From Pontibacter sp. FD36 (GTDB lineage: Bacteria; Bacteroidota; Bacteroidia; Cytophagales; Hymenobacteraceae): a stretch of 64,000 nucleotides of DNA. Where the stretch lies: positions 102,970-166,969 of the forward strand of contig NZ_JADPMP010000014.1 in NCBI RefSeq assembly GCF_015686655.1, read 5' to 3'. The notes under the pieces are model-generated. The model did no database searches. It saw only the letters and a list, made by a program, of their open reading frames with translations, and had not been told where the DNA came from. This document shows, one piece after another, positions 16,988 to 26,654 of this stretch; the stretch's first letter is position 1; each line of letters opens with the position of its first letter. The translations under genes were made by a program, and so were the position numbers.

Positions 16988-19438
16988 CTACTCCGAAAAG
17001 AAAATGCGCTTGACGCGGGTGCTGACGTTTGTGAGGAGTTCGTAAGGGATGGTGCCGATGCGCTGCGCCAGCTCGACCAGCGTGAGTTGCGGGCCAAACA
17101 CTGTCACTTCATCGTCTACTTTGGCAGGTATACCGGTCACTTCGACCATGCACATGTCCATGCACACATTGCCGATAATGGGGGCTCTTCTGCCATGGAG
17201 CAGCACTTCGCCCGCGCCGTTGCTGAAGCGACGGTCGTAGCCATCGGCGTAACCGATGGCGATGGTGGCAATGGTCTTGTCGGTGTCGGCTATACCTTTG
17301 CGGCTGTAACCCACGGTTTCACCTGCACGGATCTGCTTGATCTGGGAGATAGTCGTTTTGAGTGTGCTGACAGGCTGCAATGCCTCCTGTTCGGAACCGG
17401 TGGACTCGACCCCATACACACCTATACCTAAGCGTACCATATCCAGCTGATGCTCCGGAAAACGCACGATGCCTGCTGAGTTGAGAATGTGCTTGAGCAC
17501 GGTATAGCCGAGGCGCTCTTCTACTTCAGCAGCCAAAGTCCTGAAGTTTTGTAGCTGCATCCGCGAAAAATCATCGTGGAGGGCTTCGTCAGCCCCGGCC
17601 AGATGGCTGAAGGTGCTGACCACCCGCACTTGGGGGTGCTGGGCAAGCAATGTGAATAGCTCCCCAAAGTCATCCCCTGTAAAACCTAGGCGGTGCATGC
17701 CCGTGTCGAGCTTCAGGTGAATCTTATAGTTAACATCCGGCCGGGCTGTGGATAAAAAATCACGCAGCAGCTCCAGGGAGTAGATCTCGGGCTCAAGGCT
17801 ATACTGGTGCAGTTTAGCCAGGCTGTCCGGCGACGGGTTCATGACCATGATGGGCAGCGTAATGCCATGCTCCCGCAGGCTCACCCCTTCGTCCACGTAG
17901 GCCACCGCCAGGTAATCTACCCGGTGGAACTGCAGCAGGTTGGCCACCTCAAAGCTGCCGCTACCGTAGGCGAAGGCCTTTACCATGACCATCAGTTTGG
18001 TACCAGACGCCAGCTTGGAGCGATAGTAATTCAGGTTGTGCACCAGCGCATCCAGGTTGACCTCCAGCACCGTGCCATGCACTTTCTGCTGAAAGGCCTG
18101 CACGATCTTCTCGAAACCAAATACCCGGGCACCTTTGACCAGTATTAACTCATTGCGGAACTGCTCGGAACTGAACTGCTGCAAAAATTCGGCAGTGCTA
18201 GTATAAAAGGCTGTATCGCCTCCAAACTTTGATCCATGCGCTTGTATAGTCGGGCCGACCCCGATCAGGCGCTCTACCTGGTGAGCTTTGGTCAGAACTG
18301 CTACTTCGCCGTAAAGTTTCTCCTCGGCCATACCTGACTCCAGCAGATCAGAGAGAATCAGGGTGCGCCTACCACGCCTTGGCTGACTGGCCAGCAGATC
18401 AAGCGCGATGGATAGCCCGGCGAGGTCGTTATTGTAAGTATCGTCGATCAGGTAGCAGCCGTTGATGGCTTCTTTCATTTCGAGGCGCATGGCTACGGGC
18501 TGCAGCCGGTCCATGCGGTCCTGTATGTCGGTGAGCGACATGCCCCGGTGCAGCAACACCACCAAGCAGTGCAGGGCATTCTCCACGGAGGCATCGTCTG
18601 TGAAAGGTATAGCCAGGCTGTGCTGCTCGCGCTGCCAGGTATAGCTCACGATCGTTTTATGGCCCGAAATCGTACTGCTGCTGATCTGAACATCCGCCTG
18701 CTGCTTGCGGGACCAGGTGAAAGCAGGTATAGCATTCGCCAGCACCGCTTCATGCACCAGCTCGTGATCGCGACAGTAGAAGAGCAACTTCACTTGCTTG
18801 AATAGCTGCAGCTTCTCTCCCACCTTCTGTTGTCGATCAGCAAAGCCTTCGTCGTGGGCGCTGCCGATATTAGTAAACAGGCCAATTGTAGGCTGGATGA
18901 TATTTTGCAGCTTCTGCATCTCGCCTGGTTTCGATATACCCGCCTCAAAAATACCGAAGGTATGGTTGGTGTCGAGTTGCCAAACCGAGAGCGGCACACC
19001 GATCTGGGAGTTGTAACTGCGCGGACTCTTCACCACCAACTCCTCCGGACTCAGCAGTTGAGCCAGCCACTCTTTTATGATAGTCTTACCGTTGCTGCCA
19101 GTGATGCCCAGCACAGGTATACGAAACTGCGCCCGGTGCCAGGCCGCCACCGCCTGCAAAGCCTCCAGACTGCTTTGCACCTGCAGGATGCTGGCTTCCG
19201 GGTATAGCTGCATCAGTCCTGCCATTTCCTCCACAACAAACTGCCGCACGCCCAGCTTGTACAGCTGACTCAGGTATACATGCCCGTCGTTGTACCGCCC
19301 CTTGATGGCAAAAAACAGCGTACCTGCCGGCTGCGAGAGCTTGCGGCTGTCGGTAAGCAGGTGCACCACGGGGCTGTCCTGAAGCAACTGTACTACAGTG
19401 CCTCCAGTAATGGCTTGAAGCTGGTAAAAGGTAAGCAT
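16988..19438 (-). CDS. Bifunctional MurF ligase / alanine racemase
   Basis: 816 residues joining two peptidoglycan enzymes. The N-terminal MurF part adds D-Ala-D-Ala to UDP-MurNAc-tripeptide and has GITGSNGKT at about 111-119 and a Mur-ligase central domain. The C-terminal part is a fold-III alanine racemase with its pyridoxal phosphate Lys at about 487 in MVMVKAFAYGSG and AIGYADGYDR near the end. This fusion is known in Bacteroidota. It couples D-Ala production to its use. I chose ATG 19438 over 19462, since MLTFYQLQAI is the natural MurF start. Confidence 0.93.
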   Translation of the reverse strand: MLTFYQLQAITGGTVVQLLQDSPVVHLLTDSRKLSQPAGTLFFAIKGRYNDGHVYLSQLYKLGVRQFVVEEMAGLMQLYPEASILQVQSSLEALQAVAAWHRAQFRIPVLGITGSNGKTIIKEWLAQLLSPEELVVKSPRSYNSQIGVPLSVWQLDTNHTFGIFEAGISKPGEMQKLQNIIQPTIGLFTNIGSAHDEGFADRQQKVGEKLQLFKQVKLLFYCRDHELVHEAVLANAIPAFTWSRKQQADVQISSSTISGHKTIVSYTWQREQHSLAIPFTDDASVENALHCLVVLLHRGMSLTDIQDRMDRLQPVAMRLEMKEAINGCYLIDDTYNNDLAGLSIALDLLASQPRRGRRTLILSDLLESGMAEEKLYGEVAVLTKAHQVERLIGVGPTIQAHGSKFGGDTAFYTSTAEFLQQFSSEQFRNELILVKGARVFGFEKIVQAFQQKVHGTVLEVNLDALVHNLNYYRSKLASGTKLMVMVKAFAYGSGSFEVANLLQFHRVDYLAVAYVDEGVSLREHGITLPIMVMNPSPDSLAKLHQYSLEPEIYSLELLRDFLSTARPDVNYKIHLKLDTGMHRLGFTGDDFGELFTLLAQHPQVRVVSTFSHLAGADEALHDDFSRMQLQNFRTLAAEVEERLGYTVLKHILNSAGIVRFPEHQLDMVRLGIGVYGVESTGSEQEALQPVSTLKTTISQIKQIRAGETVGYSRKGIADTDKTIATIAIGYADGYDRRFSNGAGEVLLHGRRAPIIGNVCMDMCMVEVTGIPAKVDDEVTVFGPQLTLVELAQRIGTIPYELLTNVSTRVKRIFFSE

Positions 19439-19745
19439 AAACAAATCGGTTTTCAGGCTCAAAGATACTATTTCGGATGAAGTGATGTGAGGAGCGGCGA
19501 AGAATTAAAGCGCCAGGCAATTAATGTTAAAACATGATTGCAAGAAACTATATAGCAGCATTTTCAAAATCAAAACGATACCTTTGCGCTCTTTTCATTT
19601 CTCAGAAAGGCGGTTCTCCTGTTTGAAGGAAATGGACGAAGATCAAATAATGAAAGATTAGGAGCATCCACAGGTAGTCAGAAAATGTAGCTCTATATGC
19701 TGCAGACCGCTGGACCGAATGGCTTGACTTCAACAATATTTTACA

Positions 19746-20696
19746 ATGGAAACAACGAACACCAAACCATACTATGCGGCAGGTATAGCAGCCTTTGTGA
19801 TCTGGGGCTTTATACCTTTTCCGCTCAAGGCCCTGGCAGATTATCCCAGCGGACAGATCCTGTTCTTCAGGGTGGCCTTGTCGGTCGTCCTGCTGTTGCT
19901 GATCACGGTACTTTTCAGGCGCAAGAACCTGATGCAGACACTATCACTGGTAAAGGCATCGAAACCACGGGAGGCCCGCAAATTTCTGCTCTTCACCTTT
20001 CTGGGTGGTTCATTACTGACCATAAACTGGCTGGCATTCATTTATGTTATCAACCACATCAACATCCAGACGGGCTCTTTCTCCTATTTGCTTTGCCCGA
20101 TACTGACGGCGGTGCTGGGTTTTGCGCTGCTTAAAGAAGAGCTGCGTGCTAACCAGTGGGTGGCTATCGGGCTCAGCGCTCTGAGCTGTGTGCTGATCGG
20201 GACCGGTGAACTGACCAGCCTGCTTTTCAGTTTGCTGATTGCGCTGAGCTACGCCTTCTACCTGATCACCCAGCGCATTCTCAAGGTATACGACAAGATC
20301 GTGCTGCTCACGCTGCAGCTTTTGCTCTCTTTTGTGTTTATAGCACCGTTTTACGGGCAGCTCAAAGGAAGCTCTGAAGTAGCACTGGACGGTCATTTCT
20401 TTCTGATGACAGGTATACTGAGTGCCCTCTTTACGGTATTGCCGTTGTTTCTGAACCTTTATGCGCTTAAAGAGCTCACGTCAGGAACGATTGGCATCCT
20501 GATGTACATCAACCCGATCCTCAACTTCGTGGTGGCTTTCCTGTACTTCAACGAAGAGACCACAGCGGTAAAGGTGGCGGCTTACATCCTGATCTTTATC
20601 TCGGTGATCATCTACAACATCAACCTGAAAGGGCGCAAGAAGACCGGGGCAGGTCTGGTCATTCCGCCAGTGGGCACTACGGCGGTGGTGAAGTAA
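19746..20696 (+). CDS. rarD: RarD-type EamA family transporter
   Basis: A 316-residue inner-membrane protein with about ten hydrophobic segments in two EamA halves. The N-terminal FVIWGFIPFPLKAL and the YVINHINIQTGSFSYLLCPI segment are typical of RarD (E. coli name for a chloramphenicol-sensitivity protein). The physiological substrate is not established for the family. It stands alone on the + strand, divergent from the MurF-Alr gene, with a shared 307-base region holding no visible motif beyond A+T-rich sequence. Confidence 0.87.
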   Translation: METTNTKPYYAAGIAAFVIWGFIPFPLKALADYPSGQILFFRVALSVVLLLLITVLFRRKNLMQTLSLVKASKPREARKFLLFTFLGGSLLTINWLAFIYVINHINIQTGSFSYLLCPILTAVLGFALLKEELRANQWVAIGLSALSCVLIGTGELTSLLFSLLIALSYAFYLITQRILKVYDKIVLLTLQLLLSFVFIAPFYGQLKGSSEVALDGHFFLMTGILSALFTVLPLFLNLYALKELTSGTIGILMYINPILNFVVAFLYFNEETTAVKVAAYILIFISVIIYNINLKGRKKTGAGLVIPPVGTTAVVK

Positions 20697-20714
20697 CGCT
20701 TACCTGCCAGAAAA

Positions 20715-20757
20715 CAGAGAGGCCATACCTGCTATGCGTACAGGTATGGCCTCTTTC
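20715..20757. terminator. Bidirectional terminator between convergent genes
   Basis: AGAGGCCATACCTG (20718-20731) pairs perfectly with CAGGTATGGCCTCT (20741-20754), extended by CAG/CTG flanks. It lies between the rarD stop at 20696 and the convergent stop at 20776, so it can serve both. U-runs on either side are short. Confidence 0.75.
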
Positions 20758-20775
20758 TGTTGATGAAGTATCCGG

Positions 20776-21135
20776 TTACTGGTTAGTCCCGTCGATGCGT
20801 CTATTAGGTGGCGTCCTGATTTCAGGGCGCTGGTTAGGATTCTCTTCTGCCTGTCTTAGAATATCCTGCTCCACTTGTCGGCGGGCAGCCGTGTCTACAT
20901 TAGATGGCAGGTTACCGAAGCGATCGGCCTGCTCACCTGTTTCGGCAGTGTCTCCTATAGGAGCCGGTCGTGGACGAATCAAATTACGGGTTGATTCACT
21001 CTTTCCGGAAATGGCTTCTGATGTACTGGTATCGTCTGTCGGGTTCGAGGCCGGCCTATCGCCGCAAGCCACCGTGATGGTAGCCATAAAGGCAGCGGCA
21101 AGTCCGGTTTTAAATATATTTTTCAGGTTTTTCAT
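20776..21135 (-). CDS. Small predicted lipoprotein, function unknown
   Basis: 119 residues. The signal peptide ends at TVAC near residue 24, a lipobox. The mature part is polar and probably disordered: Ser/Thr/Asp-rich at first, then Pro/Arg-rich (LIRPRPAP), with a short helical stretch RRQVEQDILRQAEENP. No family is recognised. Codon use and GC look like the neighbours, and the lipobox supports a real gene. Confidence 0.7.
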   Translation of the reverse strand: MKNLKNIFKTGLAAAFMATITVACGDRPASNPTDDTSTSEAISGKSESTRNLIRPRPAPIGDTAETGEQADRFGNLPSNVDTAARRQVEQDILRQAEENPNQRPEIRTPPNRRIDGTNQ

Positions 21136-21247
21136 GGTCGTTTCAAAATATTAGTCTTCTCTGATTTCTAACGTCCAACCTGTCTATTTGGTTGTAATAC
21201 AGCCTTCCTGCCCCTTCGCTGGCACTATGCTATCTTAGCCCTTCAGC

Positions 21248-23833
21248 TTAAAACCCGAATCCTACTCTCACGCCTGTATGCACTTTTTGCCTCTCCTGAA
21301 ACGAGGTGAAGAAATCGACGCGCAGCACTTTGAAGATGTGCTCTATACCTAAGCCCAGCTCCAGATAGTTTTCTGACTTGCGTGTGTTCAGGTAGTGCAG
21401 GCTTACCACTTCCTGCCATTTCAAGCGACGGAAGAGCGGTATTTTATTGAACAGGAAACCATTGAAGTGATGCTCGTAGTGTCCCTCCAGGTAACGACTG
21501 TTGGTGCTATACCTATAGTAATCGAGGAGCTGGAAGCCGGTGTACACCCCCGCGAAAATGGTGCGGTTGCCATTGAAGTGGCGGTAGTCCATCAGCCGCA
21601 TGTTCTCCTTGCCCCAGAAAGTGCCCGCCGTAAAGCTGTACTCGCTACTGCCCAGCAAGCCTAAACTGAAGTCGTCGGAGAGGCGCAGCGCCACGGTAGT
21701 ATACTGCACATCACCGCCCAGCGCCTTGATACCTCCCCGGTAACCCAGCGAAAAGGTAGGCCAGCGCGAACCGATGTTGATCTTGCGGTCGGGTCGGGAG
21801 ATGTAGTTCATGCCCGGTCGGAAGGCTACGGTAAAGGCAGCCGTCAGAGCCTGGTGCGGATCGAAGGAGGCATCGGCCAGCTCAGCGTTCTCTGGCACAT
21901 TGGAGGTAAAGCCGCCGCTACTGCTTTCCCGGAAGGTATAGTCAGTGGAATTCTCCATCGGCATCCGGTGGCTGTAGTCCAGTGATGTGAGTATCGTGAC
22001 GCCATTGAATATCTCAGAGCGGTAATTCACCCGGGCATAGCCGCGTTGGTAGAGCTTTAGGTAATTGCGCTGCAGCAGCAAGGTATAGATTGTATTGGCG
22101 AAAGGCGATATCGGGTTGGTAGAATTAATCTGATCCACAAAGCGACCGCCCTCCACCGAAATCGAACTCCGCTTGATGGGGTCGTAGGTATAGTTCAGGC
22201 GCAGTTTGGCGTTGAGCTTCTCATTTGCCAGTCCGTAACGGATGGTAGGTTCTATTTCGTAGTGGCGACGGTCCTCAAAGCTCTGGCGGTACTCCATGCC
22301 TACATTCAGCACAGTGCCTTCCACGGTGTTGTATTGCAGCACACTTGGTCCACCTGTCAGACTCAGCAGTGGGTCTATCCGGAAATAGTGGCGCTCGTAG
22401 GTGTTGCTGTAGGTATAGCCACGCATGAAAAAGTTGCCAAAGGTCGGCTTGTTCCGGATACGGTCCAGCGAGTCTTTGTAAACCCTAGACTCACGGATCA
22501 CTTCCAGGCTGTCTTTGCGTTGGTAATCTGTTTGCTCTTCCTCAGTCAGCGGCACCGGTCTGATTTCAGCCCAATAGGCCGAGTCACGGGTGTTCGCCTC
22601 TTTCTCTACAACCAACACTTCGCGACTAAACAACTTTTCATTATGTATGGCAGGCTGCTCCTCAGGCGTGACTTCCTTAGGCTTGATCACCCGGGCACGC
22701 TGCCGTCGTGCTGGTTTCACTTCTACTGCTACGGCGTCTTCCACTATTTCCGGTTCGGGCTCCACCACCGTTGGTGGACGGCTGTAGGCGGGTTGCACCT
22801 TATACTTGGAGTACACGCCCATGGCATAACCACCTCCCTTGAAGCCCAGTCCGGAGGCCTCAAAGGTAAAGCGCTGTGACACCGGCATCCAGACATGGTC
22901 CTGCACCGGCGCGTATACCTGTCGCACCCGGATGAAATCGACGAAATCGATGCCGGCATTCTTGGTGAGGGTAAGGTCGGTACTGTGGATGCGCCAGGTG
23001 CCGTCTACGATGTAGATGTTGCCTTGAAAAACCGGGTCATTTTTGCGCCTTGGAATGACTTTGATCTTGTTGATGGTGCGACCGTTTTCTTCAAAGGCCC
23101 CCTGGTACTCGAAGCGGTAAAAGAAGAGGGCATTGTTGGCCAGCGGCGATACAAAGCCCCGTTCGCTCAGGCCCTGCACCTTGAGCAGGTTATCATAGAA
23201 GCTGATGTTCATCTCCGAAGCCTGATTGAAGCTGAAGCCCTGCTTCTTGCCACTCACTTTAGAGGAGATGATGCGCTCGTTCACCTTGTTCGGTTTCTTG
23301 AAATGCAATTCCGACACCGACTCCGACAGGTATACGATGCCCGTGTCCACATCCACCACCCGCACACCGAGTACTTTGCCGGGCACTTTGTCCATGCGGG
23401 CCACGCCCTTCATGTATACCCGGGCACTCCAGGCATTCACTTCGTCGCGGTGGTACTTGCGCAGCCGGATGGCATTGCGCATGATGCCGTAGGCCGGGTC
23501 CTCGTCCGCTGCTTTCACCACTACTTCTTTCAGGTTGAGTACCTCCGGCATCAGTTGCACGTTCAGTTCCTGCGCTCCGTCGCCTATGGTCACCGTCTCA
23601 ATGCGTGCCCGATACCCGACATACTTAAACTCCAGGGTATAGGTACCCGCTGGTAGTTGCAGTTGGTAATTGCCCTGGTCGTTGGAGGCGGTTCCGCTGG
23701 CTGTTTCTTTGATGTAGATGCTGGCAAAAGGCAGGCCTTGGTTGTTCTCGTCTGTGATGCGTCCACGCAAGGTGCCCGCCATGGTGATGGCCGGCAACAG
23801 GTATAGCAGGAAGAGTAGAAAAGCAGGGCGCAT
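21248..23833 (-). CDS. DUF5686 / carboxypeptidase-regulatory-like outer-membrane protein
   Basis: 861 residues. A signal peptide (MRPAFLLFLLYLLPAITMAG) precedes a carboxypeptidase-regulatory-like domain (about 21-105, LRGRITDENNQGLPFASIYIKE). The long DUF5686 region ends in a barrel-like C-terminus (VRVGFGF). A charged linker around 375-430 (PEPEIVED.., PARRQRARVIKPKE) interrupts it. The family is Bacteroidota-specific and probably outer membrane; the role is unknown. There is no plug domain, so it is not a standard TonB receptor. It is transcribed alone. Confidence 0.86.
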   Translation of the reverse strand: MRPAFLLFLLYLLPAITMAGTLRGRITDENNQGLPFASIYIKETASGTASNDQGNYQLQLPAGTYTLEFKYVGYRARIETVTIGDGAQELNVQLMPEVLNLKEVVVKAADEDPAYGIMRNAIRLRKYHRDEVNAWSARVYMKGVARMDKVPGKVLGVRVVDVDTGIVYLSESVSELHFKKPNKVNERIISSKVSGKKQGFSFNQASEMNISFYDNLLKVQGLSERGFVSPLANNALFFYRFEYQGAFEENGRTINKIKVIPRRKNDPVFQGNIYIVDGTWRIHSTDLTLTKNAGIDFVDFIRVRQVYAPVQDHVWMPVSQRFTFEASGLGFKGGGYAMGVYSKYKVQPAYSRPPTVVEPEPEIVEDAVAVEVKPARRQRARVIKPKEVTPEEQPAIHNEKLFSREVLVVEKEANTRDSAYWAEIRPVPLTEEEQTDYQRKDSLEVIRESRVYKDSLDRIRNKPTFGNFFMRGYTYSNTYERHYFRIDPLLSLTGGPSVLQYNTVEGTVLNVGMEYRQSFEDRRHYEIEPTIRYGLANEKLNAKLRLNYTYDPIKRSSISVEGGRFVDQINSTNPISPFANTIYTLLLQRNYLKLYQRGYARVNYRSEIFNGVTILTSLDYSHRMPMENSTDYTFRESSSGGFTSNVPENAELADASFDPHQALTAAFTVAFRPGMNYISRPDRKINIGSRWPTFSLGYRGGIKALGGDVQYTTVALRLSDDFSLGLLGSSEYSFTAGTFWGKENMRLMDYRHFNGNRTIFAGVYTGFQLLDYYRYSTNSRYLEGHYEHHFNGFLFNKIPLFRRLKWQEVVSLHYLNTRKSENYLELGLGIEHIFKVLRVDFFTSFQERQKVHTGVRVGFGF

Positions 23834-24046
23834 GTACGGAGGCTCTTATCTGGAATGTTATGCTTTACAATTTAAGAACTAACGACAAAACCAGCCCCTC
23901 GTGTTTAGCTTTTTCAGAATTTTAGCTCGCCAAACCCTTTACAGGTATACACTTTTGCATGGCTATACCTTAGAAAACCCCAGCGCACGCTATCCTTGGT
24001 CATTTTGTAACAGGTGCGGTAACATCTGGCAAAGCCTCAGCTGCTG

Positions 24047-24928
24047 CTATACCTTGGGCAGCTTCGTTTCGTGGGCCTCGATCTCGCGCTGTGACAGCCG
24101 GTTTTTGTAGCGCACGTTTAGCACCACCCCTACCAACACCAGCCCCATACCGATGTAAGTTGCCAGCTCAAAGTGCTCGTCGAACAGGATAAAGCCCAGC
24201 GAAAGTGCATAAATAATCCCGATGAAGTTAAGATTCGCCACCTTGGAAATCTCTTCTGCCTGGTACGACATGGTCATGTAGTATTGCCCCAGTTGCGTAA
24301 GCACTCCCACCAGCAACAAAATGCCCCAGTCCCAGCCATCGGGCTGCACCCAGTTGAAAATGGAGTAGATACCTGAGATGGGGAGCGCCACTAGCGGGAA
24401 GTAAAACACGATTACCAGCGGATGTTCCCGTGTATTCAGGCGTCGGATAAAGTTATAGGCCAGTCCTGAGAACACAGCACTCATCACGCCCAGCCACACA
24501 TAAAATGAATCGGCACTGGCATCAAAACCCTCAATGACAAGAATCCCTGCAAACGACACCGCAAAGAATACCCACTGCCAGGATCTGACTTTCTCCTTCA
24601 CAATGAAAATACCCATGATCGTGGTAAAGATGGGCGACAGATATTGTAGCGTAGCCGCTGTGGCTAGCGGTATATTTTGCAATGTGGTAAAGAACAGCAT
24701 GAGCGCCATGGCTCCGGCCGCCCCTCGGGCTATCAGCAGGCCATGGTTGCTACCCCATACGCTTACCCGCTTAGCACGTAGCACGACGAAGCTCATCACC
24801 AGCGACACCACCGAACGGAACAAGATCACCTCAATGGCAGGTATATGCGGCACCATTTTCACGCACACGTTCATGAGCGAGAAAAACAGCGTAGACAGTA
24901 GCATGTACCTGACTCCTTTTGAAAACAT
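24047..24928 (-). CDS. EamA/DMT family transporter
   Basis: 293 residues with about ten hydrophobic segments in two EamA repeats (LLSTLFFSLMNVCVKMVPHIPA.. and ..LGVMSAVFSGLAYNFIRRL). The short C-terminal tail is basic then acidic (RYKNRLSQREIEAHE). It is likely an inner-membrane exporter of a small metabolite. I chose ATG 24928; a GTG at 24952 would prefix eight polar residues. It differs from rarD at 19746, so the two are not recent copies. Confidence 0.83.
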   Translation of the reverse strand: MFSKGVRYMLLSTLFFSLMNVCVKMVPHIPAIEVILFRSVVSLVMSFVVLRAKRVSVWGSNHGLLIARGAAGAMALMLFFTTLQNIPLATAATLQYLSPIFTTIMGIFIVKEKVRSWQWVFFAVSFAGILVIEGFDASADSFYVWLGVMSAVFSGLAYNFIRRLNTREHPLVIVFYFPLVALPISGIYSIFNWVQPDGWDWGILLLVGVLTQLGQYYMTMSYQAEEISKVANLNFIGIIYALSLGFILFDEHFELATYIGMGLVLVGVVLNVRYKNRLSQREIEAHETKLPKV

Positions 24929-25076
24929 ACTTAATTCTATTTTTGAAACCACAAAGGTGGGGGGAATTAGGTTGATTTGCGTAATTTAATTGTGGTATTG
25001 CTAACTTGTTTTTAGTTGGCAATAGCGCAACTCTTGTAAGCCCAAACTTGTTTTAAACAGGAGCAAAACGAACGAT

Positions 25077-25559
25077 TTGGAACGACAGAAAAAACAGAAA
25101 ACCTATACCCCGAAAGAGGCCCTGATTAAGGCGGCGGCTTACTGTGCATACCAGGAGCGCACCCAGCAGGAAGTGCGCACGAAGTTGTATACCTATGGAC
25201 TCGAACCGGACGATGTAGAAGAAATCATTGTGCGGCTGGGTCAGGAAAAGATGCTGGATGAAGAACGCTATGCACAGGCCTATGTGCGCGGCAAGTATGG
25301 CCTTAAGAAATGGGGACGCCGTAAGATTGTGCAGGGCCTAAAGTCTAAAGGCATTTCGGACTACTGCATTAAGCAGGGCCTAAAGGAAATTGATTACGAC
25401 GTGTACGAGCAGAACCTGCTGCAGCTTTTAGAGAAGAAAAACGCCACCGAAAAAGAAAAGAACCCCTTCGCCCGACGCCAGAAGCTAACGTATTACCTGG
25501 TCAGCAAAGGCTATGAAAATGATTTAGTGCAGGATGCGCTGAAACAGTTAGAAAAGTAG
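25077..25559 (+). CDS. recX: Regulatory protein RecX
   Basis: RecX binds RecA filaments and limits recombinase activity. This 160-residue protein has the three-helix repeat plan: AYCAYQERTQQEVRTKL, then LDEERYAQAYVRGKYGLKKWGRRKI, then GISDYCIKQGLKEID, with a lysine-rich tail. The apparent start is TTG at 25077 with GGAG upstream, since no in-frame ATG occurs before the conserved core. recA is not beside it. Confidence 0.88.
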   Translation: MERQKKQKTYTPKEALIKAAAYCAYQERTQQEVRTKLYTYGLEPDDVEEIIVRLGQEKMLDEERYAQAYVRGKYGLKKWGRRKIVQGLKSKGISDYCIKQGLKEIDYDVYEQNLLQLLEKKNATEKEKNPFARRQKLTYYLVSKGYENDLVQDALKQLEK

Positions 25560-25584
25560 AAAGTTGGGGATAGAGTATCTCCTG

Positions 25585-25905
25585 CCCTCGCTCGCGACCC
25601 GCGAGTGTGAGTTATCCAGCGGACTCCGCTCACCTATCTTCATATTTTACTGTCATTTCGACGATAGGAGAAATCTGGATTCAATCAAAGCCTGTGTAGA
25701 GCCCACTGTCATTCTGTAAAGAAACCCGGTCAGAAGGAAATTAAGCCTATGCTATCTACTACCAAGATCCTTACAGGAGGACATGAAAGTGTAGAATGAA
25801 ATGACTTTGCTATAATGAAGGCTTCGTGTAGCTACTAAATTCAAAGTATATGATTCATAGCAAATGGCTCAAATCCTTTGAAAGTGGCGGGACGCAAGCG
25901 AGGGC
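25585..25905. repeat. Intergenic element with 19-bp inverted terminal repeats
   Basis: This fills most of the 398-base gap between recX and the DUF4230 gene. The left end at 25585-25603 (GCCCTCGCTCGCGACCCGC) matches the reverse complement of the right end at 25887-25905 at 17 of 19 positions. Inside, GTCATTTC at 25653-25660 and GAAATGAC at 25798-25805 form a second inverted pair, and AGCGGACTCCGCT at 25619-25631 is a perfect palindrome. No ORF of note is present. It resembles a MITE- or REP-like element; family membership needs copies elsewhere. Confidence 0.55.
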
Positions 25906-25957
25906 CATAAAACCGTGCATCAACAACAATTTAACCATCAACAATTTACCCATCAAA

Positions 25958-26593
25958 CTACCTCCTCTTCGGCATCTCCGGATTTTGAATACGCCGTTGC
26001 GGGACCAGCACCACTTTGCGGCCGGTGATTTCCTCCAGCATAGGCTTCAGTACTTTCTCGGCATTTACCTGCGTCTGGCGTAGTATACCTGATTCCAGGG
26101 CCGCCTCCTTTACGTTGGACTCGGCATAGCGGTAGCTTTCCTGCACCAGGTCTGCATCCTGGAAATATGTATTCTCTTTTGAAAAGACTTTGGACTTGTT
26201 GTGGTCTATTTTATAGTAGCAGATTTCAGGCTCCGGCAAACTGATCTGCACCAGTGAGTCACCTCGAAAGAGGATATCCTGTTCTGTCAGTTTCGTAAAA
26301 TCGATGCAGCCCACGGCTTCTCCCGTCACGATCAGTACCACTTTGGAGTTAGGCACCCAGCGCGACACGTCTTTTTCGTACTCCACCACATCTTTGAAAT
26401 TATAGCGCACCAGCTCCATTTTCCCGAGTTCTTCTACAGTAGTCAGGATAGTGTTGTGGTTGACGATAACTTCGGGTTGTTTTTCGTCGGGTCCGAAAGT
26501 GTCTTTCACCTGGCGCCAGACAAACCAGCCTACCAGTAGCAGCAAAACAAAAGGGAGCAGACGAAACAACAGTCGGATAAGGGGCGTGAGCAT
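25958..26593 (-). CDS. DUF4230 domain protein, membrane anchored
   Basis: 211 residues. One N-terminal membrane segment (LIRLLFRLLPFVLLLLVGWF) is followed by a DUF4230 domain from about 45 on (TTVEELGKMELVRYNFKDVVEYEK.. VVLIVTGEAVGCIDFTKL). The C-terminus is basic (PEMPKRR). The bulk probably faces the periplasm. The family has no established function. A preceding intergenic element isolates it from recX, and the downstream gene on its strand is separated by a repeat-containing gap. Confidence 0.85.
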   Translation of the reverse strand: MLTPLIRLLFRLLPFVLLLLVGWFVWRQVKDTFGPDEKQPEVIVNHNTILTTVEELGKMELVRYNFKDVVEYEKDVSRWVPNSKVVLIVTGEAVGCIDFTKLTEQDILFRGDSLVQISLPEPEICYYKIDHNKSKVFSKENTYFQDADLVQESYRYAESNVKEAALESGILRQTQVNAEKVLKPMLEEITGRKVVLVPQRRIQNPEMPKRR

Positions 26594-26654
26594 TTTTGTG
26601 TCTTTGTGATCGCTATTGTCTACACAGCAATTATGGTGCTAAAGTTCAAATTCG

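Noticed and set aside
22262..23656. Two long + strand ORFs opposite the DUF5686 gene
   Set aside because: They overlap the well-supported minus-strand gene and show no domain; a result of codon bias on the other strand.
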